NCBI GenBank assembly: GCA_025062195.1
Contig: JANXAS010000003.1
Coordinates: forward strand, 39,025-103,024
Length of the DNA: 64,000 nucleotides
Direction of reading: 5' to 3'
Source: Armatimonadota bacterium
GTDB taxonomy: Bacteria; Armatimonadota; Fervidibacteria; Fervidibacterales; Thermosaccharophagaceae
Position numbers and translations under genes: made by a program. Positions within the stretch are counted from its first letter, which is position 1, and every line of letters starts with the position of its first letter. Positions 18,692 through 28,607 of this stretch are shown here, one piece after another. The notes under the pieces are model-generated. The model had not been told where the DNA came from. It saw only the letters and a program-made list of their open reading frames with translations, and did no database searches.

Positions 18692-19315
18692 ATGGCGGAT
18701 GAGCATAAACGCTCAAAGGCTCATTTTAGAAGGCTCGTCAAAGAAAGGTTTAGAACGCTGTCAGTTGGCGATAGGGAGAGGCTCAGCAAATTGATCTGTC
18801 AGCGCTCATTGCACCTGCTGCGTTCAATCGGCGCACATACAGTCATGCTATATGTCCCGATGCATGATGAGGTGGATGTTGAGCCGCTCATAAGGAGCTT
18901 ACTCGGTGAGGGTGTGAGGGTGTGTCTTCCTCGCATTGAAAAGCCCCTGTGTAAAGTCACGCCGAGGCTTATCTCTTCATTTGATGAACAAATTGCAATT
19001 GGCACTTTTGGCATAAGGGAGCCAAAGGAAGAATGCCAAGTTGTGCCATTAGACGAGATAGAGGTTGTCATAGTGCCGGGCAGAGCGTTTGACGAGCAGT
19101 GCAAACGCATCGGGAGGGGTGGCGGATATTATGACCGCTTTTTGTGTGAGCTGCCTGAAACAGCATGCTCAATTGGGGTTGCGTTTGAGTTTCAAGTGTT
19201 TGATTCAATCCCGGCTGACGAAAACGACATCTCGGTTGATTGCATCATCACCGAGAGGCGGATAATTTTTTCGGAGCGCTTCGTGAGGCGATTTGGCGCA
19301 TGCATTAGTTGGTGA
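18692..19315 (+). CDS. 5-formyltetrahydrofolate cyclo-ligase
   Basis: ATP-dependent conversion of 5-formyl-THF to 5,10-methenyl-THF in one-carbon metabolism. 207 residues. Seen: a basic N-terminal helix (RRLVKERFRTLS), MLYVPMHDEVDVEPLIRSLL, VCLPRIE, and the family signature VVIVPGRAFDEQCKRIGRGG followed by GYYDRFL, which binds ATP and folate. ATG 18692 follows GGGTGAT. It converges on the next gene with 18 bases between stops. Confidence 0.95.
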   Translation: MADEHKRSKAHFRRLVKERFRTLSVGDRERLSKLICQRSLHLLRSIGAHTVMLYVPMHDEVDVEPLIRSLLGEGVRVCLPRIEKPLCKVTPRLISSFDEQIAIGTFGIREPKEECQVVPLDEIEVVIVPGRAFDEQCKRIGRGGGYYDRFLCELPETACSIGVAFEFQVFDSIPADENDISVDCIITERRIIFSERFVRRFGACISW

Positions 19316-19333
19316 AGACGGTTTTGGTTAATG

Positions 19334-20776
19334 TCATGGGGCGCTTTGTTGGATAGCAACTTTACCCCTCCGTTCAATCACGCCGGTGATGCCAATTGAA
19401 GCGAGCATGATTAGCCACGGCTCTGCAACTGCTCTAAATCTTGGTTCAAGCTGTGGACCCGGAGTGAGAAGCAGATAGAGTGATATGGCGATGCAGATGA
19501 GGCAGATTGTTCTTGCGATGTCCCTGCGCACAATATACACTTTAATAGTGCCAAGAGCTATGCCCTCAATTAGCAATGTGAAGATGAGGCTGTAAAACCA
19601 AAGCAGCTTAGCTCCGAGGGGCAATGGTTTTAGGCGTTCATTCCATGCAAGGGAGATTGCCGTGCCCACCTTTCCATCATTGAGAAGCCTCATCAATCTT
19701 TCCCTTATCGGCTCATCAAACACTTTTCCCTCAACTCCGGAAAACTTCGCAAGCACATCTCTAATTGGTATGGTCATGAAAAGGTAATGCATAAAGCCCT
19801 CGGCGTGCACCAGGACGGTTTCAGTCGGGTGTTGCCTTACTATCTCTTTGGCGCGCCTCATCAACGCCATAGTGTTCCTTGGGTCTTGTATTGCTGGCTG
19901 CCATATATCCTCTGCGTCCTCAGCTTTGAACGGGCGCATCCCATCAAAGTCGGATATGGATTCATTGAACAGCCGAACTTGTGCTTGCTCAAGTGATAAG
20001 CCGGTTGCACGAGAGAGCACCGAGGCGGCATTGTAATAAGCAAATGCAATGTGATGCCCTGTGCAAAGGAAGAGCATTTTGAAGGCAATGAAGTTGCGAA
20101 TGAGCCATGGCACAATCGGCAGCAGTGACGAAACAGCGAATTTGACCATTGCAAGAAGCCATTGCGATAAAGTGAGCCTGCGCATCGCTATAGCGAGCGC
20201 TATGAACCAAATGAACCATATCCCGATGCCAACGGGTCTTGTGAGCGTAGCCAAGCCGAGCATCAAGCCACAAGTCATGATTGCAAGCGAGCGATGATGC
20301 GTAATGGCTTTTAAGCCGGAGAGCGTTGCTGCCAAGATGAAGAAGACAAAGAGTGTTTCTGTCAGCATCCTTTGACACTGGAATATGGGCAACGGCGCTA
20401 TGGCATATGCGAGTGAGGCGATAATGCCTGCCTGATTTGATGCGCTGCTCGCTATGGCATATATGAATGTGGTATTGAGGGCATCAATGAAGTTCTGGGC
20501 GAGTATGACCGCTATTGGATTTCTATCGGTGGCGCTATAGACTGACGCGATAAATAGAGGGTAGATTGGTGTGCGATGCGTGTCCAAAGTGAAAGGTGGC
20601 ATGCTGGACTGAGAGAATACACGATGTTCAATCAAATTGATGGCAAGCCTCTCGTAGCCATATGAATCGGGCGCGAGCACTTTCTCTCGCTGGTTAAACC
20701 ATGTGATTGTGATAGTGCATCTTATGATAAGTGAGAGCAATGCCATCAAGAGTGCGCTTGCGATTTTTCGTGCCAT
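19334..20776 (-). CDS. GT39/ArnT-like membrane glycosyltransferase
   Basis: 480 residues with about 11 membrane helices. The first periplasmic loop carries the acidic pair region APDSYGYERLAINLIEHRVF and a later THRTPIYPLFIASVY, the pattern of dolichyl-phosphate-mannose/ArnT-type GT-C transferases, which use polyprenyl-phosphate sugars on the outside of the membrane. Acceptor and sugar unknown. It stands alone on this strand, facing cysS across a ~125-base promoter region. Confidence 0.82.
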   Translation of the reverse strand: MARKIASALLMALLSLIIRCTITITWFNQREKVLAPDSYGYERLAINLIEHRVFSQSSMPPFTLDTHRTPIYPLFIASVYSATDRNPIAVILAQNFIDALNTTFIYAIASSASNQAGIIASLAYAIAPLPIFQCQRMLTETLFVFFILAATLSGLKAITHHRSLAIMTCGLMLGLATLTRPVGIGIWFIWFIALAIAMRRLTLSQWLLAMVKFAVSSLLPIVPWLIRNFIAFKMLFLCTGHHIAFAYYNAASVLSRATGLSLEQAQVRLFNESISDFDGMRPFKAEDAEDIWQPAIQDPRNTMALMRRAKEIVRQHPTETVLVHAEGFMHYLFMTIPIRDVLAKFSGVEGKVFDEPIRERLMRLLNDGKVGTAISLAWNERLKPLPLGAKLLWFYSLIFTLLIEGIALGTIKVYIVRRDIARTICLICIAISLYLLLTPGPQLEPRFRAVAEPWLIMLASIGITGVIERRGKVAIQQSAP

Positions 20777-20902
20777 GATGATGCACCAGACTTTGCACTG
20801 CTAATTTGGGCACGGTCTGATTTGCTTCTTGTGTTCAATGAGTATGATGCGTCAATATAAAGATGTTCATTGGTTTGCGTTGTTTGGGGGTGGATGCGCA
20901 GG

Positions 20903-22345
20903 ATGGGCGATATTTTCATATACAACACGCTCACGCAGAGCAAGGAGAGGTTTGTGACGAGGGAACAAAATAAAGTCTACATGTATGTGTGCGGCATAAC
21001 GCCATATGATGCCCTCCATGTTGGGCATGCGAGAACATTCACAGTCTTTGATGTTATGCGCCGCTACTTGGAATATCGTGGCTATGAAGTCTTCCATGTG
21101 CAGAACATCACCGACATTGATGACAAGATAATCAACCGTGCAAGTGAACTAAACATATCTCCGGGCGAGCTTGTTCAGCGCCAAATTGCTGAGGCTGAAG
21201 AGGACTTGTGTGCTCTTGGGCTTTTGAAACCGCATGTTGAGCCGAGGGTGACAGAACACATTCCCGAGATAATCGAGATGGTGAGCACATTGATTGAGAA
21301 GGGTTATGCGTATCAGGTGGATGGCGATATCTACTTTGATGTTTCAAAGTTCCAGCGCTATGGGCAGCTGTCAAAGCAAGACTTAAGCTCGCTCATTGCT
21401 GGCGCAAGGGTTGAGGTTGACGAGCGACTTAAAAACCCGCTTGACTTTGCCCTGTGGAAGGCTGCCAAGCCGGGAGAGCCATGTTGGGATAGCCCCTGGG
21501 GGAAGGGTCGTCCCGGATGGCACATTGAGTGCAGCGCGATGTCGCTAAAGTATCTTGGGAGCGGTTTTGATATACACGGTGGCGCTCTTGACCTTGTTTT
21601 CCCACACCATGAAAATGAGATTGCCCAATCGGAGGCTTATACTGGTCAAAGCCCGTTTGTGCGTTATTGGGTGCACTCTGGACTTGTAACAGTTGGCGGA
21701 AAGAAGATGGCGAAGTCGCTCGGCAACTTCATTAGGTTGAGAGATGCCCTAAATGAACATGGCAAGGATGCGTTGCGCCTGGCATTTTTGAGCGTTCATT
21801 ACAGAAGCCCGATGGACTACACAGATGAGCGAATCAGGCAGGCAAAAGCAGCGCTTGAGCGAATAAGTGCTTTCCTTGCGACAGCTAATTCTCTGATGCG
21901 CCACCCTGCAATTGGCGAGACGAAAGACGAGCTTCTGGCGAAGCTTGTTAGTGAGCGTGAGCGCTTTGTGCTTTCATTCCACGAGGCGATGGAAGACGAC
22001 TTCAACACAGCTCAAGCCATCGGTGAGCTGTTTGAGTTTGTTAAAGCAGCAAACACGCTGCTCGTAGAGTTGTTGGCGTCACCATCAAACGCAGCTCGTG
22101 AAGAGGTTGCAAGGTGTGTTGCATCTTTAAGTGAAGCACTGCGCATATTGGGGATAGATGTGCAACCGGCTGCAGCCGGTTTTGGCGAGGTTGAGCGCCT
22201 GATTGAGCTTTTGATTGATGTCCGTCAGAGGCTACGCCAGAAAAGGGACTATGAACTTGCAGACATGATAAGGGAGCGAATGAAGGAGCTCGGCATAATA
22301 CTTGAGGACACACCTGCTGGGACGAGATGGAGAAGGGCTACATAA
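20903..22345 (+). CDS. cysS: Cysteine--tRNA ligase
   Basis: Class I synthetase for tRNA-Cys. About 480 residues. Seen: YNTLTQSKERF start, zinc-binding CGITPYDALHVGHARTF (Cys plus HIGH-type HVGH), zinc ligands in CSAMSLKYLG and HHENEIAQSEA, KMAKSLGNF (KMSKS motif) and a C-terminal helical domain ending in a ADMIRERMKELGIILEDT stretch. Start: the frame opens at 20870; ATG 20903 is preferred, because GGGGGTG lies ten bases before it. The VanW gene follows after 23 bases. Confidence 0.97.
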   Translation: MGDIFIYNTLTQSKERFVTREQNKVYMYVCGITPYDALHVGHARTFTVFDVMRRYLEYRGYEVFHVQNITDIDDKIINRASELNISPGELVQRQIAEAEEDLCALGLLKPHVEPRVTEHIPEIIEMVSTLIEKGYAYQVDGDIYFDVSKFQRYGQLSKQDLSSLIAGARVEVDERLKNPLDFALWKAAKPGEPCWDSPWGKGRPGWHIECSAMSLKYLGSGFDIHGGALDLVFPHHENEIAQSEAYTGQSPFVRYWVHSGLVTVGGKKMAKSLGNFIRLRDALNEHGKDALRLAFLSVHYRSPMDYTDERIRQAKAALERISAFLATANSLMRHPAIGETKDELLAKLVSERERFVLSFHEAMEDDFNTAQAIGELFEFVKAANTLLVELLASPSNAAREEVARCVASLSEALRILGIDVQPAAAGFGEVERLIELLIDVRQRLRQKRDYELADMIRERMKELGIILEDTPAGTRWRRAT

Positions 22346-22368
22346 AGCTGCAATGAAGGTGTGCGGTG

Positions 22369-23970
22369 ATGGACGAGATGTTAAAGGGGAAAGCAAATCG
22401 TGAGCGAAAGCACTTGAAGCGATGCGTGTTTTGGGGTGCAGTTGTCTTATTTGGTGTGTTGGTCATCTTTTTCCTTTGGGCATTTTCATTTGCTTTCAAA
22501 GATGATGGGCGTATCATCCGAGGGGTTCGTTTTGTTCCAGCTCCTCCTCCAAAGATTTGCTTTTCAAGCGGCATAATGCTTGGCGGCGCAACCCCTAAGG
22601 AAGCAGAGCTTAGGCTGCTTCAACACAAGGAACAGATTGAGCGAAGCAAAGTATGCATAGTTGCAAAGCCGGTGGGTGGTGGCTCTCAATGGAAGTTGGG
22701 TAATTTTGAAGCTCGCTCAATTGGCATCCGGTTTGATGTTAATTCAGCTGTCAGGGCTGCTTATGAGTATGGGCGGCGTGGTGGCTTTATGACTCGCTTT
22801 AAAGAGCGCTGGTGGGCGATGAGGCATGGCTTGGCAGTGTATCCGAAATATGTTTTGAATGAGACGCTTGCAGGGCGGATTGTAGAGCAGCTCAAGCGCA
22901 GCATAGAGCGTCCGCCAAAGGATGCGGGAATAAGGTTTGTTGGTGGGCGCATGCAAATTACTTCTGGCTGCTACGGCAGACGAGTTGGCGAAAACCAGAA
23001 AGCCATGAGCCTCTTTCTATGGAGGGCTCTCGTTGAAATGGGCGCTTTCACAAACTACGAGTTACCAATCTTCTTTGAGCCGGTGCGCCCACAAGTTTCA
23101 ACCGACGATTTAACTCACATAGATGCGGTCATTGGTAGGTGCATCACTTATTACAGCACCCGAAAGGTGTCTCGTGCGCACAATATTCGCCTTGCCGCTG
23201 CGGCTCTAAATGGAAAGCTTATTCGTCCGGGTGAGGTCTTCTCGTTCAATGAGGCAGTTGGTAAAAGGAGTTTTAAGCGCGGCTACAGGGTTGCACCAGT
23301 GCTTGTGCGAGGCGAGTATAGAGACGACATTGGTGGCGGCGTGTGCCAAGTAGCTGGGACATTGTTCAATGCAGCATTGTCTGCCGGCTTGGAAATTGTT
23401 GAGAGGCACCGCCACAGTCGTCCAGTTGGCTATTTGCCAGCTGGGATGGATGCAACAGTTGACTATGGAAGGCTTGACCTAAAGTTGCGCAACCCATATC
23501 CATATGCCGTTTACATAAAGGCGCATTCTAATAGTGGGAGGCTGACGGTGCTTATTCTCGGTAAGCAAGGTAAGCTGCGGTATGAAGTGCGCAGCGAGTT
23601 GATTAAAGTTATTCCGCCACCTGTTGTGGTAAGGTTGGACTCGTCGCTGCCTGTTGGGGCAAAGCGAGTGGAAAAGCGTGGTCGACATGGATATGTGACA
23701 GCCACATGGCGGTTGGTGTATAGGGACGGCAGGGTTGTGCAGAGGGAGTTGATTTGCAGGGATACATATCCGCCGCAACCCAGGGTTATAAGGGCGTATG
23801 CGCCAGCTAATAGGCTGCAGTCATCGGAGAAAACTGCACCGGCATCTCGTAGCGGAGAGAAAAACACCCATGCATCATCACACGCAAACCAGCAATCGGT
23901 GCACAAAGAAGGGTCATCAAATGAACAGTTAATTGATGTGCACAAGCTCTTCTTCCGAGACAGAGAATGA
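22369..23970 (+). CDS. VanW family membrane-anchored protein
   Basis: About 533 residues. One N-terminal membrane helix (~20-42), a middle domain that may be a peptidoglycan-binding-like module, then the VanW domain: ARNIRLAAAALNG-like (AHNIRLAAAALNGKLIRPGE), FSFNEAVGKRSFKRGYR, DDIGGGVCQVAGTLFNAAL, ERHRHSRPVGYLPAGMDATV and NPYPYAVYIKA. VanW is a conserved domain next to some vancomycin-resistance genes; its biochemical role is not settled and resistance should not be assumed. The C-terminal ~60 residues are low-complexity Ser/Ala/Glu-rich. ATG 22369 follows GAAGGTG. Confidence 0.92.
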   Translation: MDEMLKGKANRERKHLKRCVFWGAVVLFGVLVIFFLWAFSFAFKDDGRIIRGVRFVPAPPPKICFSSGIMLGGATPKEAELRLLQHKEQIERSKVCIVAKPVGGGSQWKLGNFEARSIGIRFDVNSAVRAAYEYGRRGGFMTRFKERWWAMRHGLAVYPKYVLNETLAGRIVEQLKRSIERPPKDAGIRFVGGRMQITSGCYGRRVGENQKAMSLFLWRALVEMGAFTNYELPIFFEPVRPQVSTDDLTHIDAVIGRCITYYSTRKVSRAHNIRLAAAALNGKLIRPGEVFSFNEAVGKRSFKRGYRVAPVLVRGEYRDDIGGGVCQVAGTLFNAALSAGLEIVERHRHSRPVGYLPAGMDATVDYGRLDLKLRNPYPYAVYIKAHSNSGRLTVLILGKQGKLRYEVRSELIKVIPPPVVVRLDSSLPVGAKRVEKRGRHGYVTATWRLVYRDGRVVQRELICRDTYPPQPRVIRAYAPANRLQSSEKTAPASRSGEKNTHASSHANQQSVHKEGSSNEQLIDVHKLFFRDRE

Positions 23971-24034
23971 GCTTCCTAAACCAGTTGCAGCTGATAGGGT
24001 TTTGCGTTTTGCAGTTTAGCTTTTAGCGTCACCC

Positions 24035-25093
24035 TCATTTCACTTCATGGATATGTTCAATCAGCCTTGATATTATTTGGTCAGCCACCACACCCTCAGA
24101 CTCAGCGGAATAGCTCAATACAATTCTGTGCCTTAAGACAGAATGCGCTATTGCCTTCACATCCTCAATTGATGCTGCATGTCTTCCCATCACTATAGCT
24201 CTTGCCTTCGCGCCAAGTATGAGGCATTGCGAAGCCCTCGGTCCGGCGCCCCAGCTGATCCATCGCCTGACGAATTCTGGTGCAAGCTTATCTTGCGGGC
24301 GTGTGCTCCTGACCAATCTCGTTGCGTAGTCAATAACATGTTCTGGTGCTGGCACTTTTCGCACAAGTGCTTGCACTTCAAGTATCTCCTTTGCGCCCAT
24401 CACTGTGCTAAGGTTTGCGTTCCTCGCCGATGTTGTCAAACGCACGATCTCCTTCTCCTCATCGTGTGATGGATAGTCAAGCACGATAGCAAACATGAAC
24501 CTGTCAAGCTGCGCCTCTGGCAGTGGGTAGGTCCCCTCAAGCTCTATCGGGTTCTGTGTGGCGAGCACGAAGAATGGCATTGGCAGTTCATAAGTTCTGC
24601 CGCCGGCTGTCACACGGTATTCTTGCATGGCTTCAAGCAATGCCGATTGGGTCTTTGGCGGTGCACGATTTATCTCGTCGGCGAGTATAATGTTTGCGAA
24701 TATTGGTCCTTTAGCGAACTCAAATATGCGCCTGCCAGTCTGAGCATCCTCTTGCAGTATATCGGTGCCAATTATGTCAGCCGGCATCAAGTCCGGTGTG
24801 AACTGAATTCGTTTAAAGGAAAGGTCAAGCACTTTCGCTATGCTGTTCACAAGCAGTGTCTTTGCCAATCCGGGAACACCTATGAGAAGGCAATGACCCT
24901 GTGAGAATAAGGCTATAAGCACAAGCTCAATGACCTCATCCTGTCCAACGATGACTTTTCGTATCTCGCCGAGTATCGCCTCCCTTGCCTCACGCAGCTT
25001 CTTAACAGCCTTTAGTTCGTCGCTCTCAATTTGGCTTGTTGAGCGAGCGTTGCCCAATTGTCTCACCTCTCCCAGAAAACGGTCGCTACACAT
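24035..25093 (-). CDS. MoxR-family AAA+ ATPase
   Basis: Chaperone-like ATPase. About 340-352 residues. Seen: KVIVGQDEVIELVLIAL, Walker A GVPGLAKT, the FTPDLMPADIIGTDIL motif, Walker B IILADEINRAPPKTQSALLE, sensor ATQNPIELEGTYPLPEAQLD, RFMFAIVLDYPS and an Arg in the lid (GAGPRASQCLI). MoxR genes usually sit with DUF58 and VWA partners; none is present here, so this is an orphan. The start is uncertain: ATG 25093 lacks a ribosome site, while TTG 25057 has GGGAGAGG eight bases before it. Confidence 0.93.
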   Translation of the reverse strand: MCSDRFLGEVRQLGNARSTSQIESDELKAVKKLREAREAILGEIRKVIVGQDEVIELVLIALFSQGHCLLIGVPGLAKTLLVNSIAKVLDLSFKRIQFTPDLMPADIIGTDILQEDAQTGRRIFEFAKGPIFANIILADEINRAPPKTQSALLEAMQEYRVTAGGRTYELPMPFFVLATQNPIELEGTYPLPEAQLDRFMFAIVLDYPSHDEEKEIVRLTTSARNANLSTVMGAKEILEVQALVRKVPAPEHVIDYATRLVRSTRPQDKLAPEFVRRWISWGAGPRASQCLILGAKARAIVMGRHAASIEDVKAIAHSVLRHRIVLSYSAESEGVVADQIISRLIEHIHEVK

Positions 25094-25449
25094 TATGGCG
25101 CACAGCTATGGCACAAAAAGTGCATCAGTTACTCTTTTGAGCACCGCCTTTCAAGGTTTAGTGAAAGCATTGCTGTCTAAACGGTTGAATTTAATTCAGA
25201 GCTGTGAGCTACGGTGCGAACACCGGGAAGTAAGAGGCGAACAATAGCCCGCCCCCAACTTATTCGGATGCACTTTATGCACACCACTCTTTTGACCATC
25301 ATAACGGTATGCCATCGTGCGCAATAAAATTACACCAGCTGCGATGCTAAGGCATGTGCTCTGGAGTTGGTTTGCGCGCTCGTTTATGTTTTTACCCATG
25401 AGTTACAAGTTTGTATTTTTGTAAAGCTCCTTTATCGCAAATTGTGGTT

Positions 25450-25635
25450 TGCTCTTCGCTACAAAGTTTGTTGGTTCGTAGTAAGGCACGAACGAAGTGG
25501 AGTGCTGTCAAAATGGGTGCGTGGTGTGAATAAAATGACACACACGCTCTGCGCTTAGCGCTTCACACCGGTTTTATGCCGCCTTGCTTGGTGGCTAACC
25601 AAAAACCCAACCAACAAAGTTCGCAGTGTAGAGCG
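25450..25635 (+). repeat. Dispersed bipartite-hairpin repeat, copy A
   Basis: One of five related intergenic elements in the window. The outer arms are inverted: gctcttcgctacaaagtttg at the left end, and the right end reads as its near-complement with gtagagc. Inside lie two separate hairpins. The left one is closed by GCAC/GTGC; the right one is GCCGCC/GGTGGC, fully paired with one G-U. A core unlike the other copies lies between them. It sits in the 690-base gap between the divergent moxR and radC genes; the rest of that gap (25094-25449, 25636-25784) shows no gene. Confidence 0.8.
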
Positions 25636-25784
25636 TTGAAATTTTTATGAAGCAGTGCATGATGCATATTGCTTATGGTCTAACTGGCTCAAAGGCAGTG
25701 CCATATTGAAGGTTACGAACTTTTGTCGTGAGCGAATGCCAAACTTTTCAATTGGCAGATAGCTCCTTTACTGGAGTGGTGGTT

Positions 25785-26480
25785 ATGGGCAGCGAAAGGG
25801 GGCGCTATACGCTTAAGGACATGCCGGAGGAGCTTCGCCCGAGAGAGCGCCTAATGCGTGACGGTGCAGCTGCTCTCTCCGATGCGGAGTTGCTCGCTAT
25901 AATCCTTCGCATTGGCACAAGCTGCGAGACCGCCCTTGAGTTAGCTCAACGCCTTCTTGTGCATTTTGGTGGTCTGCGGCAATTGCACTCGGCTGGTATT
26001 GAGGAGTTGTGCAAGGTGAAGGGGGTGGGAAGGACAAAAGCAGTTCAAATTAAAGCAGCGCTTGAGCTTGGAAGGAGAGCTTTCACTGTTGCGCTGAGTG
26101 AGCGTCCGCTCATAAAATCACCTGAGGATGTAGCTCAGCTGCTTATGTCTGAGATGCGCTATCTTGACAGGGAGGTGCTTCGCATTATCCTATTGGATGC
26201 CAAGAATAGGGTGCTTGGTGCCCCAATAGTCTCTGTCGGAACTGTGAATTCATCGCTTGCTCATCCAAGGGAGTGCTTTAAAGAGGCGATAAGGCAAAGC
26301 GCAGTGAGCGTCATATTCGTGCACAATCATCCAAGTGGTGACCCACAGCCGAGTGACTGCGACATTGAACTGAGCAGACAGCTTGTAGAGGCAGGAAAGC
26401 TGCTTGGGATAAATGTGCTTGACCATGTCATCATTGGTGATGGCGTATTTGTGAGCCTTAAGGAGAGGGGAGTAATCTGA
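25785..26480 (+). CDS. radC: RadC/JAB-domain DNA repair-associated protein
   Basis: About 231 residues. Helix-hairpin-helix part (LCKVKGVGRTKAVQIKAALE) followed by the JAB metal site: Glu early in the MPN fold, then VHNHPSGDPQPSDCD (HxHPSGxxxPSxxD). The family is widespread; a metalloprotease-like or DNA-associated role is suspected but not proven. ATG 25785 is preferred (GGAG eight bases upstream); the frame opens at GTG 25728. In many bacteria radC lies next to mreB, as here. Confidence 0.94.
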   Translation: MGSERGRYTLKDMPEELRPRERLMRDGAAALSDAELLAIILRIGTSCETALELAQRLLVHFGGLRQLHSAGIEELCKVKGVGRTKAVQIKAALELGRRAFTVALSERPLIKSPEDVAQLLMSEMRYLDREVLRIILLDAKNRVLGAPIVSVGTVNSSLAHPRECFKEAIRQSAVSVIFVHNHPSGDPQPSDCDIELSRQLVEAGKLLGINVLDHVIIGDGVFVSLKERGVI

Positions 26481-26641
26481 GGGCGTATGGGCAGCACTTA
26501 TGCTCCCCTTCCCATATTTGAACGATGGTTCATTATGTGCCTTAGTATGGATGTGGGCGGCTTGTGGGCTTTTTGGTTGTTAAACTTTGTATTTGAGGGT
26601 TGGCATGCGGATGTCCAAAAGATAGAGACGGGGTGAGAGGC

Positions 26642-27679
26642 ATGTTCTGGAGGGCTTTGTTGAGGCGTTTCTCTTGTGATATGGGTATTGACCTTGGGAC
26701 TGCAACGACGCTTGTATATGTTCGTGGGCGTGGCATTTTGATCAGGGAGCCATCGGTGATTGCCGAAGACATTGAAACCGGCGAGATAAGGGCGGTCGGA
26801 GAAGAGGCAAAGCGCATGGTTGGAAGGACTCCGGGACACATAGTCGCCAAGCGCCCAATCAAAGACGGAACAATAGCCGATTACGACACGGCTCTAAAAA
26901 TGCTCAGCTACTTCATGAGGAAAGTTCACAGGCGTAGCAGCTTCATTTCTCCGAGGGTTGTAATTGGCATACCGTCGGTTGCAACTGAAGTTGAAAGGCG
27001 TGCTGTCAAGGAGGCTGCGATTGAAGCCGGAGCAGCAGAAGCTTGTATAATTGAGGAGCCTATGGCTGCTGCTATAGGTGCTGGCTTGCCGGTGAGTGAA
27101 CCAATCGGAAACATGATTGTTGACATTGGTGGTGGCACAACTGAGGCTGCTGTGATATCGCTTGGTGGGATAGTGACGGCGAACCCGATAAGGGTGGCTG
27201 GAGACGAAATTGACGAGGCAATAATGTCGTATGTGCGCCACACATACAATCTGCTAATTGGGGAGCACACCGCCGAAGAGATCAAGATTCGTATTGGCTC
27301 GGCTTTCCCATTTGAGAAGGAGTTGAGCATGCAGGTTCGCGGGCGCGACCTTATCTCCGGGTTGCCAAAAAGCATTGTTTTGAGGAGCGAAGAAATAAGG
27401 GAGGCAATTTCAGAGCCTGTATATCAAATCGTTGAAGCTGTAAAGGCTACACTTGAGCACACGCCCCCCGAACTTGCTGCCGATGTTATGGAAAGGGGCA
27501 TCGTGTTGTGCGGTGGCGGCGCATTATTGCGAGGTATAGATAAGCTCATATCAGCCGAGACTGGCATCCCTACAAAGATTGCCGATGATCCATTGACATG
27601 CGTTGTCATAGGTGCTGGGAGGGCTGTTGAGGAGTGGGATACTTACATAAAACGCATCATGGATGGGAGCAAACCATAA
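26642..27679 (+). CDS. mreB: Rod-shape protein MreB
   Basis: Actin-like protein that guides the elongation machinery. About 345 residues. Seen: phosphate-1 motif [18 protein letters not shown], connect-1 [15 protein letters not shown], phosphate-2 [18 protein letters not shown], the EEIKIRIG helix and the adenosine motif [18 protein letters not shown] 26642 follows GGGGTGAGAGG. Heads the mreBCD operon. Confidence 0.97.
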   Translation: MFWRALLRRFSCDMGIDLGTATTLVYVRGRGILIREPSVIAEDIETGEIRAVGEEAKRMVGRTPGHIVAKRPIKDGTIADYDTALKMLSYFMRKVHRRSSFISPRVVIGIPSVATEVERRAVKEAAIEAGAAEACIIEEPMAAAIGAGLPVSEPIGNMIVDIGGGTTEAAVISLGGIVTANPIRVAGDEIDEAIMSYVRHTYNLLIGEHTAEEIKIRIGSAFPFEKELSMQVRGRDLISGLPKSIVLRSEEIREAISEPVYQIVEAVKATLEHTPPELAADVMERGIVLCGGGALLRGIDKLISAETGIPTKIADDPLTCVVIGAGRAVEEWDTYIKRIMDGSKP

Positions 27680-27758
27680 TCCTTCGTCAAGGGCTATCCG
27701 GATACATTTTGAGTTTGCTTCAATATTTCCCTTTGCCGTTATCCGAGGGTGACTTTAG

Positions 27759-28607
27759 ATGGAGCCGGCAATGCCAAGGCGTCGTCTATCTCGTTTCTTT
27801 CTTCTCGGCGGGATAATTGGTGCTGCTCTCTCTTTAATGGTGTGGTTGCGTCCGAGCGCTCCAACATATGTCACAAAGGTTGAGCAGATAGGAGTTTTGC
27901 TCATGACGCCCATCAGTATGGTCACCGAGCGCGTGTGCTATGTTGCCGGGAAGATGGCGAGTGTGTTCAGGCTGTTTCACGAGGTTGAGCAATTGGAGAG
28001 GGAAAATAGGCAATTAAAAAGGAGGCTCGTTGAGCTTGAAAGTGAAAATAGGCAACTTCGCCGTTACATGACGGAGAATTATCGTTTGCGCCGTTTGCTG
28101 CAGCTTGAGCCTAAGCTGCCACAAACCCACACAGTTGCTGAGGTGATCGCAATAAGCCCATCCAATTGGGTTGCATCAGCGGTGCTAAACCGAGGAATTA
28201 AAGACGGTGTTTCTGCCGGCGATGTTGTTGTGGCATGTGATGGATTGGTTGGGCAAGTTGCTCGTGTATCACAAAGCAGCTGTGTTGTCCTCTTCATCAC
28301 TGATAAACGCTGTGGTGTGGGTGTGCGTGTTAAGCGCAACGGTGCAGTTGGGTTTTTGCGTGGTTGTGGCAACGGCAAGTGCTTGGTCAGGTTGCTTGAC
28401 TCAGAGGGCGACTTGAGGATTGGCGATGAACTTGTCACTTCGGGGCTCGGTGAAGTTTACCCTGCTGGTATCCCAATAGGGCGCGTAGTCAGCATTCACC
28501 AATTTGAGGCGAGCCAGCTCCTTGAGGGAATTGTTGAGCCATTCATCAAGTTCGGAGGCTTGCAAGAAGTATTCATCATACCTCAAGGGCAGGGTGTCAA
28601 ATGGTGA
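27759..28607 (+). CDS. mreC: Rod-shape-determining protein MreC
   Basis: Periplasmic scaffold linking MreB to cell-wall synthases. 282 residues: basic tail, one membrane helix (~11-30), coiled coil (~68-105, EVEQLERENRQLKRRLVELE), then the two beta-barrels of MreC (VIAISPSNWVASAVLNRGIK, DGLVGQVARVSQSSCVVLFI, VTSGLGEVYPAGIPIGRV). ATG 27759 has GAGGGTGA upstream. It overlaps mreD by seven bases. Confidence 0.96.
   Translation: MEPAMPRRRLSRFFLLGGIIGAALSLMVWLRPSAPTYVTKVEQIGVLLMTPISMVTERVCYVAGKMASVFRLFHEVEQLERENRQLKRRLVELESENRQLRRYMTENYRLRRLLQLEPKLPQTHTVAEVIAISPSNWVASAVLNRGIKDGVSAGDVVVACDGLVGQVARVSQSSCVVLFITDKRCGVGVRVKRNGAVGFLRGCGNGKCLVRLLDSEGDLRIGDELVTSGLGEVYPAGIPIGRVVSIHQFEASQLLEGIVEPFIKFGGLQEVFIIPQGQGVKW

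Noticed and set aside
22369-23970. Vancomycin-resistance gene
   Set aside because: VanW domains are common outside resistance clusters; no vanHAX-type genes are present.
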